A stretch of DNA of 64,000 nucleotides, from assembly GCA_022113835.1 (NCBI GenBank), contig JAILWY010000019.1, forward strand, positions 5,170,001 to 5,234,000, in the 5' to 3' direction. Made by a program: the position numbers and the translations under genes. The notes below the pieces were generated by a model, which did no database searches, had not been told where the DNA came from, and saw only the letters and a list, made by a program, of their open reading frames with translations. Positions 23,951-33,330 of the stretch are shown here, one piece after another (within the stretch, counting starts at the first letter, position 1; each line of letters begins with the position of its first letter). The stretch comes from Atopsyche davidsoni. Lineage: Eukaryota; Arthropoda; Insecta; Trichoptera; Hydrobiosidae.

Positions 23951-24063
23951 ATAATAGTAAATTCAGTTAGCACAAGGGTCAGTACACCGGCCACGTAAGC
24001 CTGGGGATGTAGGTTCAAATCCCATACAAATCACGATGATATTTTTCTGAGAATTTCTTTAAA
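23951..24063 (+). repeat. tRNA-derived SINE head, plus orientation
   Basis: TAGCACAAGGG at 23968-23978 fits an RNA polymerase III A box and GGTTCAAATCC at 24012-24022 is a good B box, 33 bases apart, as in tRNA-derived SINEs. A non-tRNA body follows (CACGATGATATTTTTCTGAG), then GAACTAATGTGCC, which is where the tandem array starts. An inverted copy closes the array at 24727-24870. Confidence 0.8.
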
Positions 24064-24076
24064 TCATCCTTCTATG

Positions 24077-24726
24077 TGTGAACTAATGTGCCTAATTATA
24101 TTAGTAATAGGTAATAAATACGCACTTCATCGACGACGTTCAATCCAAAAAATAGACATCCTTATAAATTGCCTTAAATTATACCCAACGTGGCGGTTAC
24201 GGAATATTCAGTTGATCCGCATTAGACACCTTCAAAACTCATTGAGCTTGACCGTGCTTGTTATGTACAAGGTTTGTCATCACATCATTGTTTGTGCGAA
24301 CTAATGTGCCTAATCACACTAGTAATAATACAATAAACCCGTCATAGGTAATAAATACGCACTTCATCGACGACGTTCAATCCAAAAAATAGACATCCTT
24401 TTAAATTGCTTTAAATTATACCCAACGTGGCTGTTACGGAATATTCAGTAGATCCGCATTAGACACCTTCAAAACTCATTGAGCTTGACCGTGCTTGTTA
24501 CGTACAAGGTTTGTCATCACATCATTGTTTGTGCGAACTAATGTGCCTAATTATATCAGTAAATAATATAAACCAGTAATAGTTAAAGACGTTCGATCCA
24601 AAAAATAGACATCCTTATAAATTGCTTTAAATCATACCCAACGTGGCGGTTACGGAATATTCAGTAGATCCGCATTAGACACCTTCAAAACTCATTGAGC
24701 TTGACCACGAGTTTGTCATCACATCA
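24077..24726. repeat. Tandem array, units of about 190-237 bp, between SINE heads
   Basis: Three units start with GAACTAATGTGCCTAAT near 24080, 24298 and 24535. Each contains TCCAAAAAATAGACATCC, CAACGTGGC(G/T)GTTACGGAAT, CGCATTAGACACCTTCAAAA and TTTGTCATCACATCA. The third is shorter because of internal losses. Units are close to identical except for a few indels, so the array is fairly young. Confidence 0.9.
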
Positions 24727-24870
24727 AGGCACATTAGTTCATGCATAGACGACGATTTTAAAAAAACTCTCACTCTTAAAGATATCACCGTGATTTGTGT
24801 GTGATTTGAACCCACATCTCCTGTGTTACGCGACCGGTGTACTGACCCTCGTACTAACGAATCACTTCCG
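24727..24870 (-). repeat. tRNA-derived SINE head, minus orientation
   Basis: Reverse complement of the head at 23951: on the minus strand GTTAGTACGAGGGTCAGTAC (A-box region) then GGGTTCAAATC (B box, around 24803-24813), body, and GAACTAATGTGCC at the array border. With the plus copy it gives the whole 0.92-kb locus long terminal inverted repeats of about 140 bp. Confidence 0.8.
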
Positions 24871-24894
24871 TAACATATTTAAATGAGTTTTTTT

Positions 24895-25265
24895 TTTTTT
24901 GTTGTTGTGATTCAGAGCGGGGGGTTTTCCGCCCCACGGGCTCACCCCATGCGGCCGCATTGATCCGAATTCGGCCGGGACGCTCTCGGGCGCGTTTTAT
25001 CTTATCTCTGCGGGGGGCGGGGGCGGGGCCGGGGGCGGGGGCCCGCGGGGCCAGGTGTCGCCGCCCCCTGCTAATCAGCTAATGGCCCCGGCGCCGCGGC
25101 GGTCACGCCACGCGCCGGCGCCCGCGCCGCATGCAACGCTAAGTGAGATGGACGCCGGCGTGATCTCACCCGGGGCACCGGGGCCTCCTTTGTTCTCGAC
25201 AAAGGGACTTCGTGTCCGTGAGCCGCGAATCGATACACGTAGCCGCGAAGGACGCCCAACACGTA
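24895..25265. promoter_or_regulatory. Strong CpG-rich island
   Basis: After a T12 run there is about 370 bp of extreme G+C and CpG content (for example GGGGCGGGGCCGGGGGCGGG near 25021), ending in an A18 run at 25272-25289. Long open frames on both strands are a composition effect: they overlap one another and none shows a domain. In an AT-rich insect genome such a block suggests a promoter-proximal or conserved regulatory segment. No TATA box or initiator could be tied to a coding exon. Confidence 0.4.
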
Positions 25266-25867
25266 ACAAGTAAAAAAAAAAAAAAAAAAACCACCCCCCA
25301 GAGCAGAGGTGTCAAACTCGATTTTGCACAGGGGCGCATGTTACATAAAGAACGCGTAAGCGGGCCAGATTCAAATAAAACAAGTGTACTGAATTATTAT
25401 CCACTGGAAATAATTCGATAAATAAATACAATAGGCGTGACGACAGTATCAAAGAATGAAAGAAATAATTATTTTAAGGGAAAATACATATTAAAAGGAT
25501 TTAAAAAACTGATTTAGTTTTATTTAAAAGATTTTCAACAAATTAAAAGGTTAAAATACTGCAATCGGCCAATCACAGCGCATGACGTCATACCCCTGTA
25601 AACAACTCTATGGTATTCAAATTGGTCTATGGTCTTCAATGCAAACACAATGGCACGCCAGTTGACAATGATAGTTGATAGGAGGCGTGACGTCAGAGCG
25701 GACGCGATGACACCTGCGAGCGTTTTCGCGCACTTTTGAAAAAATATTATAAAAATGGCTTTAAACTTCGTTAAACTCTAGTTTTTTACCGAAATAAAGG
25801 TTTTTTCGTAAATAGTAAACGTGTACCCCCATTATGGACGAGGATTTGAAAATCTTTCGTCATGCCT

Positions 25868-26495
25868 ATTGGTACTTGTGTCAAGCTGACATAGACTGAA
25901 TATTTCTAGGAAGCATCAAAATTTGTTTTTTTGTAAAAGTTCTAAATTTGAAATTCTCGCTGTGAACAACAGAATCATATAATTCGTATATAAAGCATAT
26001 TTGATAGTTTTATTTAATTAGTTTATGAATAAAAATATTATCCTATCGTCTTGAAATTTGGCACATAGCTGCGGAAAAATTTACTAAACTTATATGCAAA
26101 AAATCAGCGTTGTATCTTTTAAGATATTCTATAGAAAACCAAAAAATGAAACATACACACACACAATGGATATTATTATAGGAGATTATGTGTGGGTGGG
26201 TGTGTGTATATGTTTCATTTTTTGGTTCTCTATAGAATATCTTAAAAGATACAACGCTGATTTTTTGCACGTAAGTTAAGTAAATTTTTCCGCAGCTATG
26301 TGCCGAATTTCAAGACGATAGGATAATATTTTTATTCATAAACTATAAAATATGCTTTAGCTAGTTTCAATATGTACGAATTATAGGATTTTATTGTTCA
26401 ACACGAGAATTTCAAATTTAGAACTTTTACAAAAAAACAAATTTTGATGCTTCTTAGAAATTTTCAGTTTATGTCAGCTTGACACAAGTACCAAT
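25868..26495. mobile_element. Foldback element with about 290-bp inverted arms
   Basis: Arm 1 (25868-26157) and arm 2 (26205-26495) are inverted copies, from ATTGGTACTTGTGTCAAGCT at the outer edge inward to a (CA)n/(TG)n-containing loop of about 50 bases. The inner 150 bases match almost perfectly, while the middle of the arms has several substitutions. No coding sequence and no certain target-site duplication is seen. It is a long-arm MITE or foldback transposon. Confidence 0.85.
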
Positions 26496-26924
26496 TTTAT
26501 TTTTTAGTTGCGTTAGAAATTATTAATCACATCATTAATAACTTAAAATGCCTCCTAAAAAAATAACACCGTCTAAGCACAGCAAACGTAATTAAAAAAG
26601 AATAGCACAATTGAACGTGATAAAGACTGCATCTAATAAAGAACAGTGCAGTGAAAGTGATTCGTTGTTTGTGACACAAAATGTGATATTTCCTAGAATG
26701 GCTTTGCTTTCGAAATTAATATCCGGTTATTCAAAATATATGTGTACAAAATGAAATCAAATATTCATCTAATTATCAGCCAAACATTCAGTTCAAACAC
26801 TATTGCATCGTTCATCGAATACGTCATTTTATGACGGACTGCATTTCTAGTATAGTATATAATATACGGTTGTCAAAAATCATATCAAAGTTATAAATGA
26901 GGGTAATTATTTTGAGCTCGAGGA

Positions 26925-27420
26925 TCCAGATACATGACTTCTCTTGTTTTTGACATGCTCATTGATGTCAGGTATCATATTCGTTGTAATTATTTTAAGA
27001 ATTGATTGGAGATGTTCATTCGTAAGTCTTGTGCGATGTTTGTTCATATTTATTTTCATCATCATAAATAGGCACTACCGAACATGCACAGAATGCGTGA
27101 TGCATGCTTTTTTTTAATTCCGGGTAGTTATCCAAACTCTTGAAATATTGTGTATAAAATGTAAGAGCGTTAACCTCTTTAAATTTTTCCTTCAAAATAC
27201 TGTCCGATTTAAGATCTATCAACTCCATTTGCAAATGAACTGGTGCCTGTGAAGCTTCAAAATTCAATGGATTGTTGAAAATTGGGAATTTTGTGGAAGT
27301 CTTCAGAACGATTGTTGAATTCCGTGATCAGATTGTCTAGGCACGCGCTGCCCTTGAAATTACTTATAAATGTCTGGAATCGAGTGAAGTCTAAAAGCTC
27401 TAAAAAAGCATGATTCTTCT
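26925..27420 (-). pseudogene. hAT transposase C-terminal region, pseudogene
   Basis: Minus-strand pieces in order: FLELLDFTRFQTFISNFKGS with LITEFNNRSEDFHKIPNF (about 27405-27260); NFEASQAPVHLQMELIDLKS, then DSILKEKFKEVNALTFYTQY, FKSLDNYPELKKSMHHAF (27264-27060); and, after a frameshift, RTRLTNEHLQSILKI with ITTNMIPDINEHVKNKRSH (about 27040-26935). The HLQMELIDL and RLTNEHLQSILKI motifs are hallmarks of the C-terminal dimerisation region of the hAT branch that gave rise to ZBED5/GTF2IRD2-type host proteins (family knowledge). At least two frame changes break it and the catalytic N-terminal part is not present. It is a dead remnant, not a domesticated gene. Confidence 0.85.
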
Positions 27421-27611
27421 TTCTGTGACACATTGCGATCGCGGGCCGTATCTTTGATATGACTGCCCCAGAGTATCACACCGTCACAGGTAAGCGGTGG
27501 CTTCGAAGCAAGCTTGTGTGCACGATAATACTGTAACGGGTCGGGTCCATAATAAAAAGATTATTTTTGTTGAAGGACAAGGCATTTGATTCGTGAAGAT
27601 CCATTATTACA

Positions 27612-27752
27612 TGTATTTTGCCTTCACATTGAGCTAATTTAAATTATTTGCATTACTAGTTTCGACCCGATACACTGGGTCATCATCAGATGCTAAATTA
27701 AACTGTTTAAATAATCTCAATGTGAATACAAAATACAAAGTTACTTTTATCA
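27612..27752 (-). ncRNA. Hammerhead ribozyme, type I, Penelope-like
   Basis: On the minus strand the conserved core is complete: CTGATGA (27689-27683), one extra T, a perfect 5-bp stem II (GACCC at 27681-27677 with GGGTC at 27668-27664, 8-base loop), GAAAC (27663-27659), a 2-base loop TA, GT and then A at the cleavage position (27654). Stem I starts with GCAT pairing with ATGC and continues, with bulges, over about 50 bases through the TTCACATTGAG inverted pair at 27632-27642 and 27715-27726. Very short stem III and long stem I are the layout described for hammerheads in the terminal repeats of Penelope-like retroelements. The single extra base before stem II departs from the textbook core. 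No Penelope reverse transcriptase was found nearby, so this is probably a solo terminal repeat. Confidence 0.7.
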
Positions 27753-27789
27753 TTTTAAAAGAGTATTTATATCAACACAACATTAAAAC

Positions 27790-28035
27790 ATACTTTAAGT
27801 GGGTAACCAAATTGACTTAACTGATGCGCGTAGAAATCGAGTCAATACACTCTTTGATTATTTTTTCTTCCGTTTAGCAACTCCGAGTTTATTATGAGAT
27901 TTTTGTTAATAAATTAAATGTTATATTTATATTTTAAGCGGGTAACCACATTGACTAAACTGATGCGCGTAGTGGGCAAAATTCGCGTAAAATTGCACGT
28001 GTGAAATCTAGTCTATACACTCTTTGATTTGCATG
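27790..28035. repeat. Diverged direct repeat pair
   Basis: GGGTAACCAAATTGACTTAA at 27801 and GGGTAACCACATTGACTAAA at 27941 begin two segments that both continue TGATGCGCGTAG and end in ATACACTCTTTGATT. The second has an extra 30 bases containing AAATTCGCGTAAAATTG. Confidence 0.65.
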
Positions 28036-28344
28036 TAGTCAAATAAATCGTTTCCTATTAAAAGTTGAACCGCTTCATACACACTTTGCGGATTACTTGG
28101 CATCACAACAACACCACTTTGTCATAAAAATTGTTCAATAATTGGAGGACTATCATTCTCTGATTATCATGTCACTTTTTTCAGAATCACTGGACAGTAT
28201 TGGCAGAAGTAACGTTGACGAGTCCTAAACAAACATTACGAGCTGTAAACCTAAAGAGTAAAATGACCTTCTGCCGCTTTTAGAGCAAACACATTCAAAA
28301 ACGTATACGCGCCCCACCTTTAGACAGCAGTCCGCGAAACGGGT

Positions 28345-28360
28345 ACTAGTACCCGCTTTA
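28345..28360. repeat. Perfect 16-bp palindrome
   Basis: CGGGTACTAGTACCCG. The role is unknown; it could be a protein-binding dyad or chance. Confidence 0.5.
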
Positions 28361-28467
28361 CCTTTAGTGTGTTAACATGGTGTCGAGGACTCCGATCGCT
28401 GGTCGTCTTTTATTATCTAAAAGACGACAGCTGTTCGAACTCTGGAGAATTGCTTAGCGATGCATCG

Positions 28468-28487
28468 AGAAGTTTCTAGAACGTTCA
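28468..28487. promoter_or_regulatory. Perfect four-unit heat-shock element
   Basis: AGAAGTTTCTAGAACGTTCA gives GAA-nn-TTC-nn-GAA-nn-TTC with no mismatch, the consensus binding site for HSF trimers. The 3' side (28490-28620) is GC-richer than its surroundings. No gene start could be tied to it. It may belong to a retroelement terminal repeat or an unrecognised promoter. Confidence 0.5.
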
Positions 28488-28839
28488 GGCGCTATTTTGT
28501 TTGCCCGTTCCTTGATATTCGTTTGTCAAACTAACGCGCTATCACGTAACAATACGAATACCACCACGAACGCGATAATACTAGTTTCGCCGAAAGTGCA
28601 TTATGTCGGTTATGATGTGATGAATGTAAATCAGAAAGCTGGAGAAATATTTGCGTATTCGTTATTTATTATCTATATTTGCAAGACAAAGGGTGTCGGA
28701 GTTGGGGGTTGTAAATTAGAAAGTTCCCCCGCTCGGACAAGTCCGAAGACCGCTACACTAGCAGCAATATAAGATATCAAAGTCAAAACTGATTCTAAGT
28801 TTGTAGAAATGTTTACCGCTGAAACTTAATTGTTTACCG

Positions 28840-29490
28840 GATAATCACCTGGAGGATCCTTAAAGTGAGGATTGAGACACGAAAGTATTGAAAGAACTAT
28901 ATTATGAACTATACAATAATTGATTTTAAAGTCAAGGCCAAGAGATATTTTTATATTTATTTAACATGATTTAGTTACGATCTTATTTTATTTTAAATAT
29001 TTACGTTAATTTCAATTATTGTTTTAAATTTGTTTAATATTATTTAAAAATGTTGTATGTTTATTATTTTTCTTTTCCATTGAATTTTATGTATAAAAAT
29101 TGTATTTAAATTTATATATATATATATGCCTCCTTCAACAAAATCTTCTTGTATTTCACTAGGTTGGTGAAACCGCATACCTGGTAAAAAATACTAACTT
29201 TTACTTAAAAATAAATATGACCATTTAAAATTATCAGATTAAATATAAGTATTTAAAAAAATGTTATAAAATGTAAGTCTTTATCTTTGAATGGTTTATT
29301 TAATTGTATCCCTTTCTCTTCAAATATAAGACGAGGGCAAAAAGATATGTAATATTTTTAACTAATAATAAATAGCTTCTTGCTTTGTTATGTTACGATC
29401 ATTTTTGGCTTTTCCATCGTTTCAGATGTATGAAAAATTCAAGAACCGCGAAAGCGCTCATAAAAGTAATGATTGAAATCTTGTAGCAAT
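28840..29490. other. Unannotated AT-rich sequence
   Basis: Includes a short (TA)n run near 29108-29126. Nothing else recognised. Confidence 0.5.
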
Positions 29491-29500
29491 TCGGATTATA

Positions 29501-30123
29501 CAGTGTGTCCAAACAGAGTATCGGGTATTTGTTAGTACAGTAAAACAAAAACTACTAGTAATCAAGTATTTTTTTGATTGTTGATTATAAGAATACAAAA
29601 TGAAAAATTATTTCAAAAAGATGATGTTATCTAAGTGGTGACCGTTACGCTGCTGGCACTCTTCTAATCTGTAACGAAGATTGCTGATAGCACGCTGATA
29701 TTGCTGCCATTTCTGACCTGATGTTTTGTTTCAATTCCATTACGTTCGTCGGATTATTCTCATAAACTCTACTTTTAAGGTATCCCCATACGAAATAGAC
29801 ACGAGGGCTACTAAGATCGGGGTTGATGTTACCTCTACGTGAAACGACCTTATTAGGGAATAATTCGTTAACAGCTTCAATTGATTGATTGGGTGTATGG
29901 AACTACGTTCTTGAGTTGAAACCTTGAAACTCCTGTTGGGCCCAAAAATTTTCGCAGCATATCGCAATAACGGTCACTATTCACATTCACCCAAAACTCT
30001 CTTTGGAAGCTAGAGAACTGTAATTGCATTACTGATGCTCAATCCAGCAAATCAAAAATTTTCGCAGCATATCGCAATAACGGTCACTAAAACAAATACC
30101 CGATACTCTTTTCGGACACCTTA
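29501..30123 (-). mobile_element. Tc1/mariner-type element, decayed (about 620 bp)
   Basis: The left terminus CAGTGTGTCCAAACAGAGTA and the right terminus, read on the other strand as GGTGTCCGAAAAGAGTATCG, continue into the shared GGGTATTTGTT and are flanked by TA (29499-29500, 30124-30125). On the minus strand the body encodes the transposase C-terminal part: NELFPNKVVSRRGNIN, then WGYLKSRVYENNPTN, then SNLRYRLEECQQRNGHHLDN. The expected LTPLD-type catalytic motif has decayed to SSPRVYF, so the last Asp is lost. A 36-bp piece (29944-29979) is repeated at 30054-30089. A truncated relative starts at 47107. Confidence 0.85.
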
Positions 30124-30239
30124 TAGATTTTAAGAGTCGACGTTTCCCATTACACTGTGGTATAAACATGTATAAAATGGCGAGCCGTGATGAATACTAA
30201 CCGTGCAAATCGCACGCGCCGCTCGCCCCGCTGGCGTGA

Positions 30240-30273
30240 GCGGGCGGGCGTGAGCGGGCGTGAGCGGGCGTGA
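30240..30273. repeat. GCGGGCGTGA short tandem repeat
   Basis: Three to four copies of a GAGCGGGCGT-like decamer, directly upstream of the exon candidate. They could act as part of the intron end or simply be GC-rich slippage. Confidence 0.6.
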
Positions 30274-30295
30274 GTGTTGTCTTGCGCTGCTACAG

Positions 30296-30396
30296 GTGTG
30301 CTTTGTGTTTCCGACCAGAGCTGGATGCTCCATGGGCACGGAGAGGCGCCGCTCGACGCTCTGCAGGGCCTCTTCGCCCCGGCCTACCCGTCCCAG
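30296..30396 (+). CDS. Candidate internal exon of an unidentified host gene
   Basis: This 101-base GC-rich segment has a good acceptor before it (TGTTGTCTTGCGCTGCTACAG) and a good donor after it (TCCCAG|GTAACC). One frame is open throughout: two bases completing a split codon, then 33 codons, VLCVSDQSWMLHGHGE followed by APLDALQGLFAPAYPSQ. The residue mix (no low-complexity runs, aromatic and acidic residues, GC-rich third positions) looks like real protein and unlike the AT-rich noise frames nearby. No family was recognised. If real, it is plus strand, entering in phase 1 and leaving in phase 0, and the gene must span the surrounding repeats as introns. Alternatives: a CpG-rich regulatory block with chance splice motifs, or a retroelement piece. 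Confidence 0.45.
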
Positions 30397-30499
30397 GTAA
30401 CCTCCGCACCGCGCACGCTTAAGCACCCTACACGCGCTGCGACACAACCGACCACTGAATGTCAAACCCCAGCCGAAAGCTTCCTCTACTGCATTCATT

Positions 30500-30519
30500 A
30501 AAAAAAAAAAAAAAAAAAA
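30500..30519. repeat. Poly-A run
   Basis: About 20 consecutive A. There is no recognisable retroposed gene upstream. Confidence 0.8.
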
Positions 30520-30580
30520 ACAAAACAATAAAAAATGCAAACACCAGATGCTATTGGTTACTCGTCGGTTGTTCTGTGTA

Positions 30581-30926
30581 CAGTAATACCCCGCTTTACG
30601 CGACCCCGTTATGCGCGGTTTCACTATAACGCGAATTTCAAATTCGCGTTAAAATGCCTCGCATTACGCGAATTTCTTATTTTAAACACATTATAGTCAT
30701 TGACTTGGTGTTATAAACGTATTATTAAAAGAAACACTACCCAAAAGACAATAGATGTTTTTTCCAGTAAAAAAAAGTGTTCTTAGAGTAAAAGTGACTG
30801 TGACTGAGTTTTTGTATTAAGTTTTGACTATGTATGTATGTTTGATCGCAAACCCCAATATACGCGAATTTCACTTAACGCGATTTTTTCCGGAACGTAT
30901 CCCTCTCGTAAAGCGTGGTATTACTG
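30581..30926. mobile_element. CAGTAATACCCC MITE, copy 3 (346 bp)
   Basis: Left end CAGTAATACCCCGCTTTACG, right end CGTGGTATTACTG, TA on both sides (30579-30580, 30927-30928). It is the best preserved copy at its left end. It forms the outer end of dispersed repeat B. Confidence 0.88.
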
Positions 30927-31748
30927 TACACGCAACTTCAAGCTGCTTATTGACGTTGCAACACAACTGACAGACCATTGGCGTCTTATTTGTCGTTGTT
31001 CACTTTCAAAACTGAGAAAATACGCAAAATAATAAGACGGTATTGGCATATTACAAATCGGTTGTCATTTGTGTTGCTAAGGGAGTAAACCACTTTACAG
31101 ACTTTGCGACACATCCGAAAACTGAACAGCTTTGGCCAATAGCGTTTGTGTAGTTGTGTAGAAATTGGTGCAACCCCCTGAAACGACGTTTATTTGTTTA
31201 CCCTTATTTTTCTATAAAATTTATTTACTGTGTAAATATCATTAACGATTGAAATAGATATGCTTTTTGCAGTTAAAATCGTACGTACAAAACGTACTAG
31301 TCAAAATTCTTTCTTATTCACACATTCTAATGTTTCTGTGGACTTTAATTAAAATTCATTCGACCACTCTGACCTCCCCAAGGCGAAAAGCTCATTGAAG
31401 TCCGTCACAGTTATATTATGGCCTTAAGAGTTGGTAAGTACTATTTTGTACATAAAATTCAAATGAAAACCAAGAAATTAAAAAAAGAGTAGAATAGTAG
31501 ATCAGTAGATTCAATGCGATACAACCTCGAGCATATAATTCCTTCAATCTTCCTTGATATGTTTCCAGTCAATAAAGCTTTCTTTTACCCTTAAATACTT
31601 GCTTCAGCAGATAATGATGCACACATTTAATAAAGTTTTATTTCATGAAGATTGATGCTGACAAATAAATACAATTTGCACTAATTTATTAATTAACCAG
31701 CTTTTAAAAATCCCTCTTTTCAATTATATTAATGACAGGTATTAAATT
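30927..31748. repeat. Dispersed repeat B, copy 1
   Basis: About 820 bp that recur in inverted orientation at 55700-56531, with high similarity over the whole length: for example AACAACGACAAATAAGACGC and CAATTTCTACACAACTA on the minus-strand copy. Copy 1 contains ATGGCCTTAAGAGTTG immediately followed by GTAAGT near 31421-31442, the look of a short first exon with a donor site; in the partner the GTAAGT has changed to GCAACC. No protein family is recognisable, so its nature (large transposon piece or segmental duplication) is open. Confidence 0.8.
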
Positions 31749-31749
31749 T

Positions 31750-32610
31750 ATTATCAAGCAAATGATACTTGTAACTTTAATTATTTTAAAATATTACCTA
31801 ACGCGAAGCAAATACATAGTTAGATAATGCAGTATTTATTTTTTAATTTTATAAAATAATTCATGCTCTGAATATGTCATATTTTAATATTAGTGCTGTG
31901 ATTTATTAATGTTTTAATTAATAAATAAAAAAGAAGTTTCAAATATAATATGTAAAATACAGCATGTTTCTAAATTTATTAAGACTTTTATTTTGGAAGA
32001 ATGTTTTATTGTTTATAAATTACTAAATAAAAACTGAAATAAAACTTCTAGTAACGCTTTAATAAATTTTTTATACATACCAAATTGATGCTTCAAGTTT
32101 AAATAAAATATGGACTTATTTTTTGCAGTAGACATTGTTTTATTGAAACTATAATCACACGCTTTTGTTGTTTTAAAAATAGTAAACACTCTGCGAATGC
32201 ACTATAATATTATAATAAAAACTCTGCATGTATTTTTTGTTATATATTAACAATTTTTGCATGAATTTTTTATGGTATGTAATTGCCAAAACACATTATA
32301 TTGATATATTTATATGCATCGTAGTTGAGGTGTTATGACGCGTTACTTCTTTAAAATTCAAAGGGGTTAGTACTGAAGGTTTTATTCAGATATTTTATAG
32401 TTAAAAAAGTCCTGAAGAACTTAAAAGAAAAACGCAGCATATCACACAAAAATTTAGTAGTTATAATAACAACGATTGCTTATGTCGAAGTACACCTTTA
32501 GTAGTTTTTTGTGAGCACAATTTGTATTTCATGTTTATCACTTATCACAAATAACTATTACACACTCATGTATATCGTAATATAATTTTTTGTAATATGC
32601 TCTATGTTTT
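31750..32610. other. Unannotated AT-rich sequence
   Basis: Nothing recognised. Confidence 0.5.
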
Positions 32611-32619
32611 GGAGTTTTG

Positions 32620-32985
32620 AAGGGGTTACTCACCATTTAGGGAAGCAAATATTGATTAGATTCCGAAGAATCGCACTGTATGTATTGCGGACAAAAAACG
32701 CTGGAATATTAAGTTTTCTTTGTGTTATTCGTGATAATAGTTTGCTCATTGTCAGAATTTTACAAAAATAATTTTATTTCAGTTAACTCACACACTAGCT
32801 TAAAGTGGTAAACATAAATTAGATTCTGAAGAAACATACTGTTGATATTCGTGCTTTTACGTGAGTTTCAACAGTTTTGTAACTATCGCTAGAATTTAAC
32901 CAAAATCATTGTGTTTTGGGCGAGTTACTCACCATTCAAGGTGGCGAAAATGAATTAGATTCCGAAGAATCACACTATGGAGGCG
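32620..32985. repeat. Diverged tandem repeat, period about 150 bp
   Basis: Three related units. ATTAGATTCCGAAGAATCGC near 32656, TTAGATTCTGAAGAAACATA near 32819 and TTAGATTCCGAAGAATCACA near 32955 are each preceded by a TTACTCACCATT- or TTAACTCACAC-like phrase. Confidence 0.65.
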
Positions 32986-32989
32986 AATA

Positions 32990-33330
32990 GTTCAATATAT
33001 CCGTGACAAAAAAAAGTAGCCAACTGGCATTCACCGTTCGGCGTTCGTGCGGGATTCTTGATTATAAATTAAGTCAGAGTCATAAGTCCAGATTACACGA
33101 ACCGCCCGGCTTAAGGCCGCGGCACACGCGAACAATTTTAATGCCGCCATTTGGTCAAAACCAACGAATTCCACGAATAGTCCTGGCAACACTGTCTTGT
33201 GAAAACACACAAATTTTAAACACACAGAAGCGTGCAGGAGACGGAATTTCCCCTTTGAATAAAATCTTATATAGGCGATTCTTTAGCCCTTACAAACTGG
33301 TTTACTTATAACAGTACGAAATAAATATTT
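32990..33330. other. GC-richer unclassified block
   Basis: An open frame of about 100 codons (33003-33311, plus) and an opposite-strand frame (33031-33225) overlap. Neither shows a family motif. The segment includes CGGCTTAAGGCCGCGG and has a less AT-biased composition than both flanks. It could be regulatory or a weak non-coding exon. Confidence 0.25.

Larger units (their letters stand above)
25304..27460 (-). mobile_element. hAT element, decayed, with nested foldback insertion
   Basis: CAGAGGTGTCAAACTCG at 25304 is a classic hAT-type end, followed by a subterminal GCGGGCCAGATTCAAA phrase. A counterpart GCGGGCCGTATCTTTGATAT lies at 27441-27460, where the opposite end is expected. Between them lies minus-strand hAT transposase sequence (26925-27420). 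A foldback element at 25868-26495 sits inside. The right terminus is approximate. Confidence 0.65.

Noticed and set aside
25055..25273. GC-rich open frames on both strands in the CpG island
   Set aside because: Overlapping frames on both strands with Arg/Pro/Ala-rich products are expected from high GC content; no domain, splice sites or start context stand out.
28575..28605. A third hammerhead-like phrase on the minus strand (GGCGAAACTAGTATTATCGCG)
   Set aside because: It has GAAAC-TA-GTA but no CTGATGA, only a 2-bp stem II, and no stem I partner upstream.
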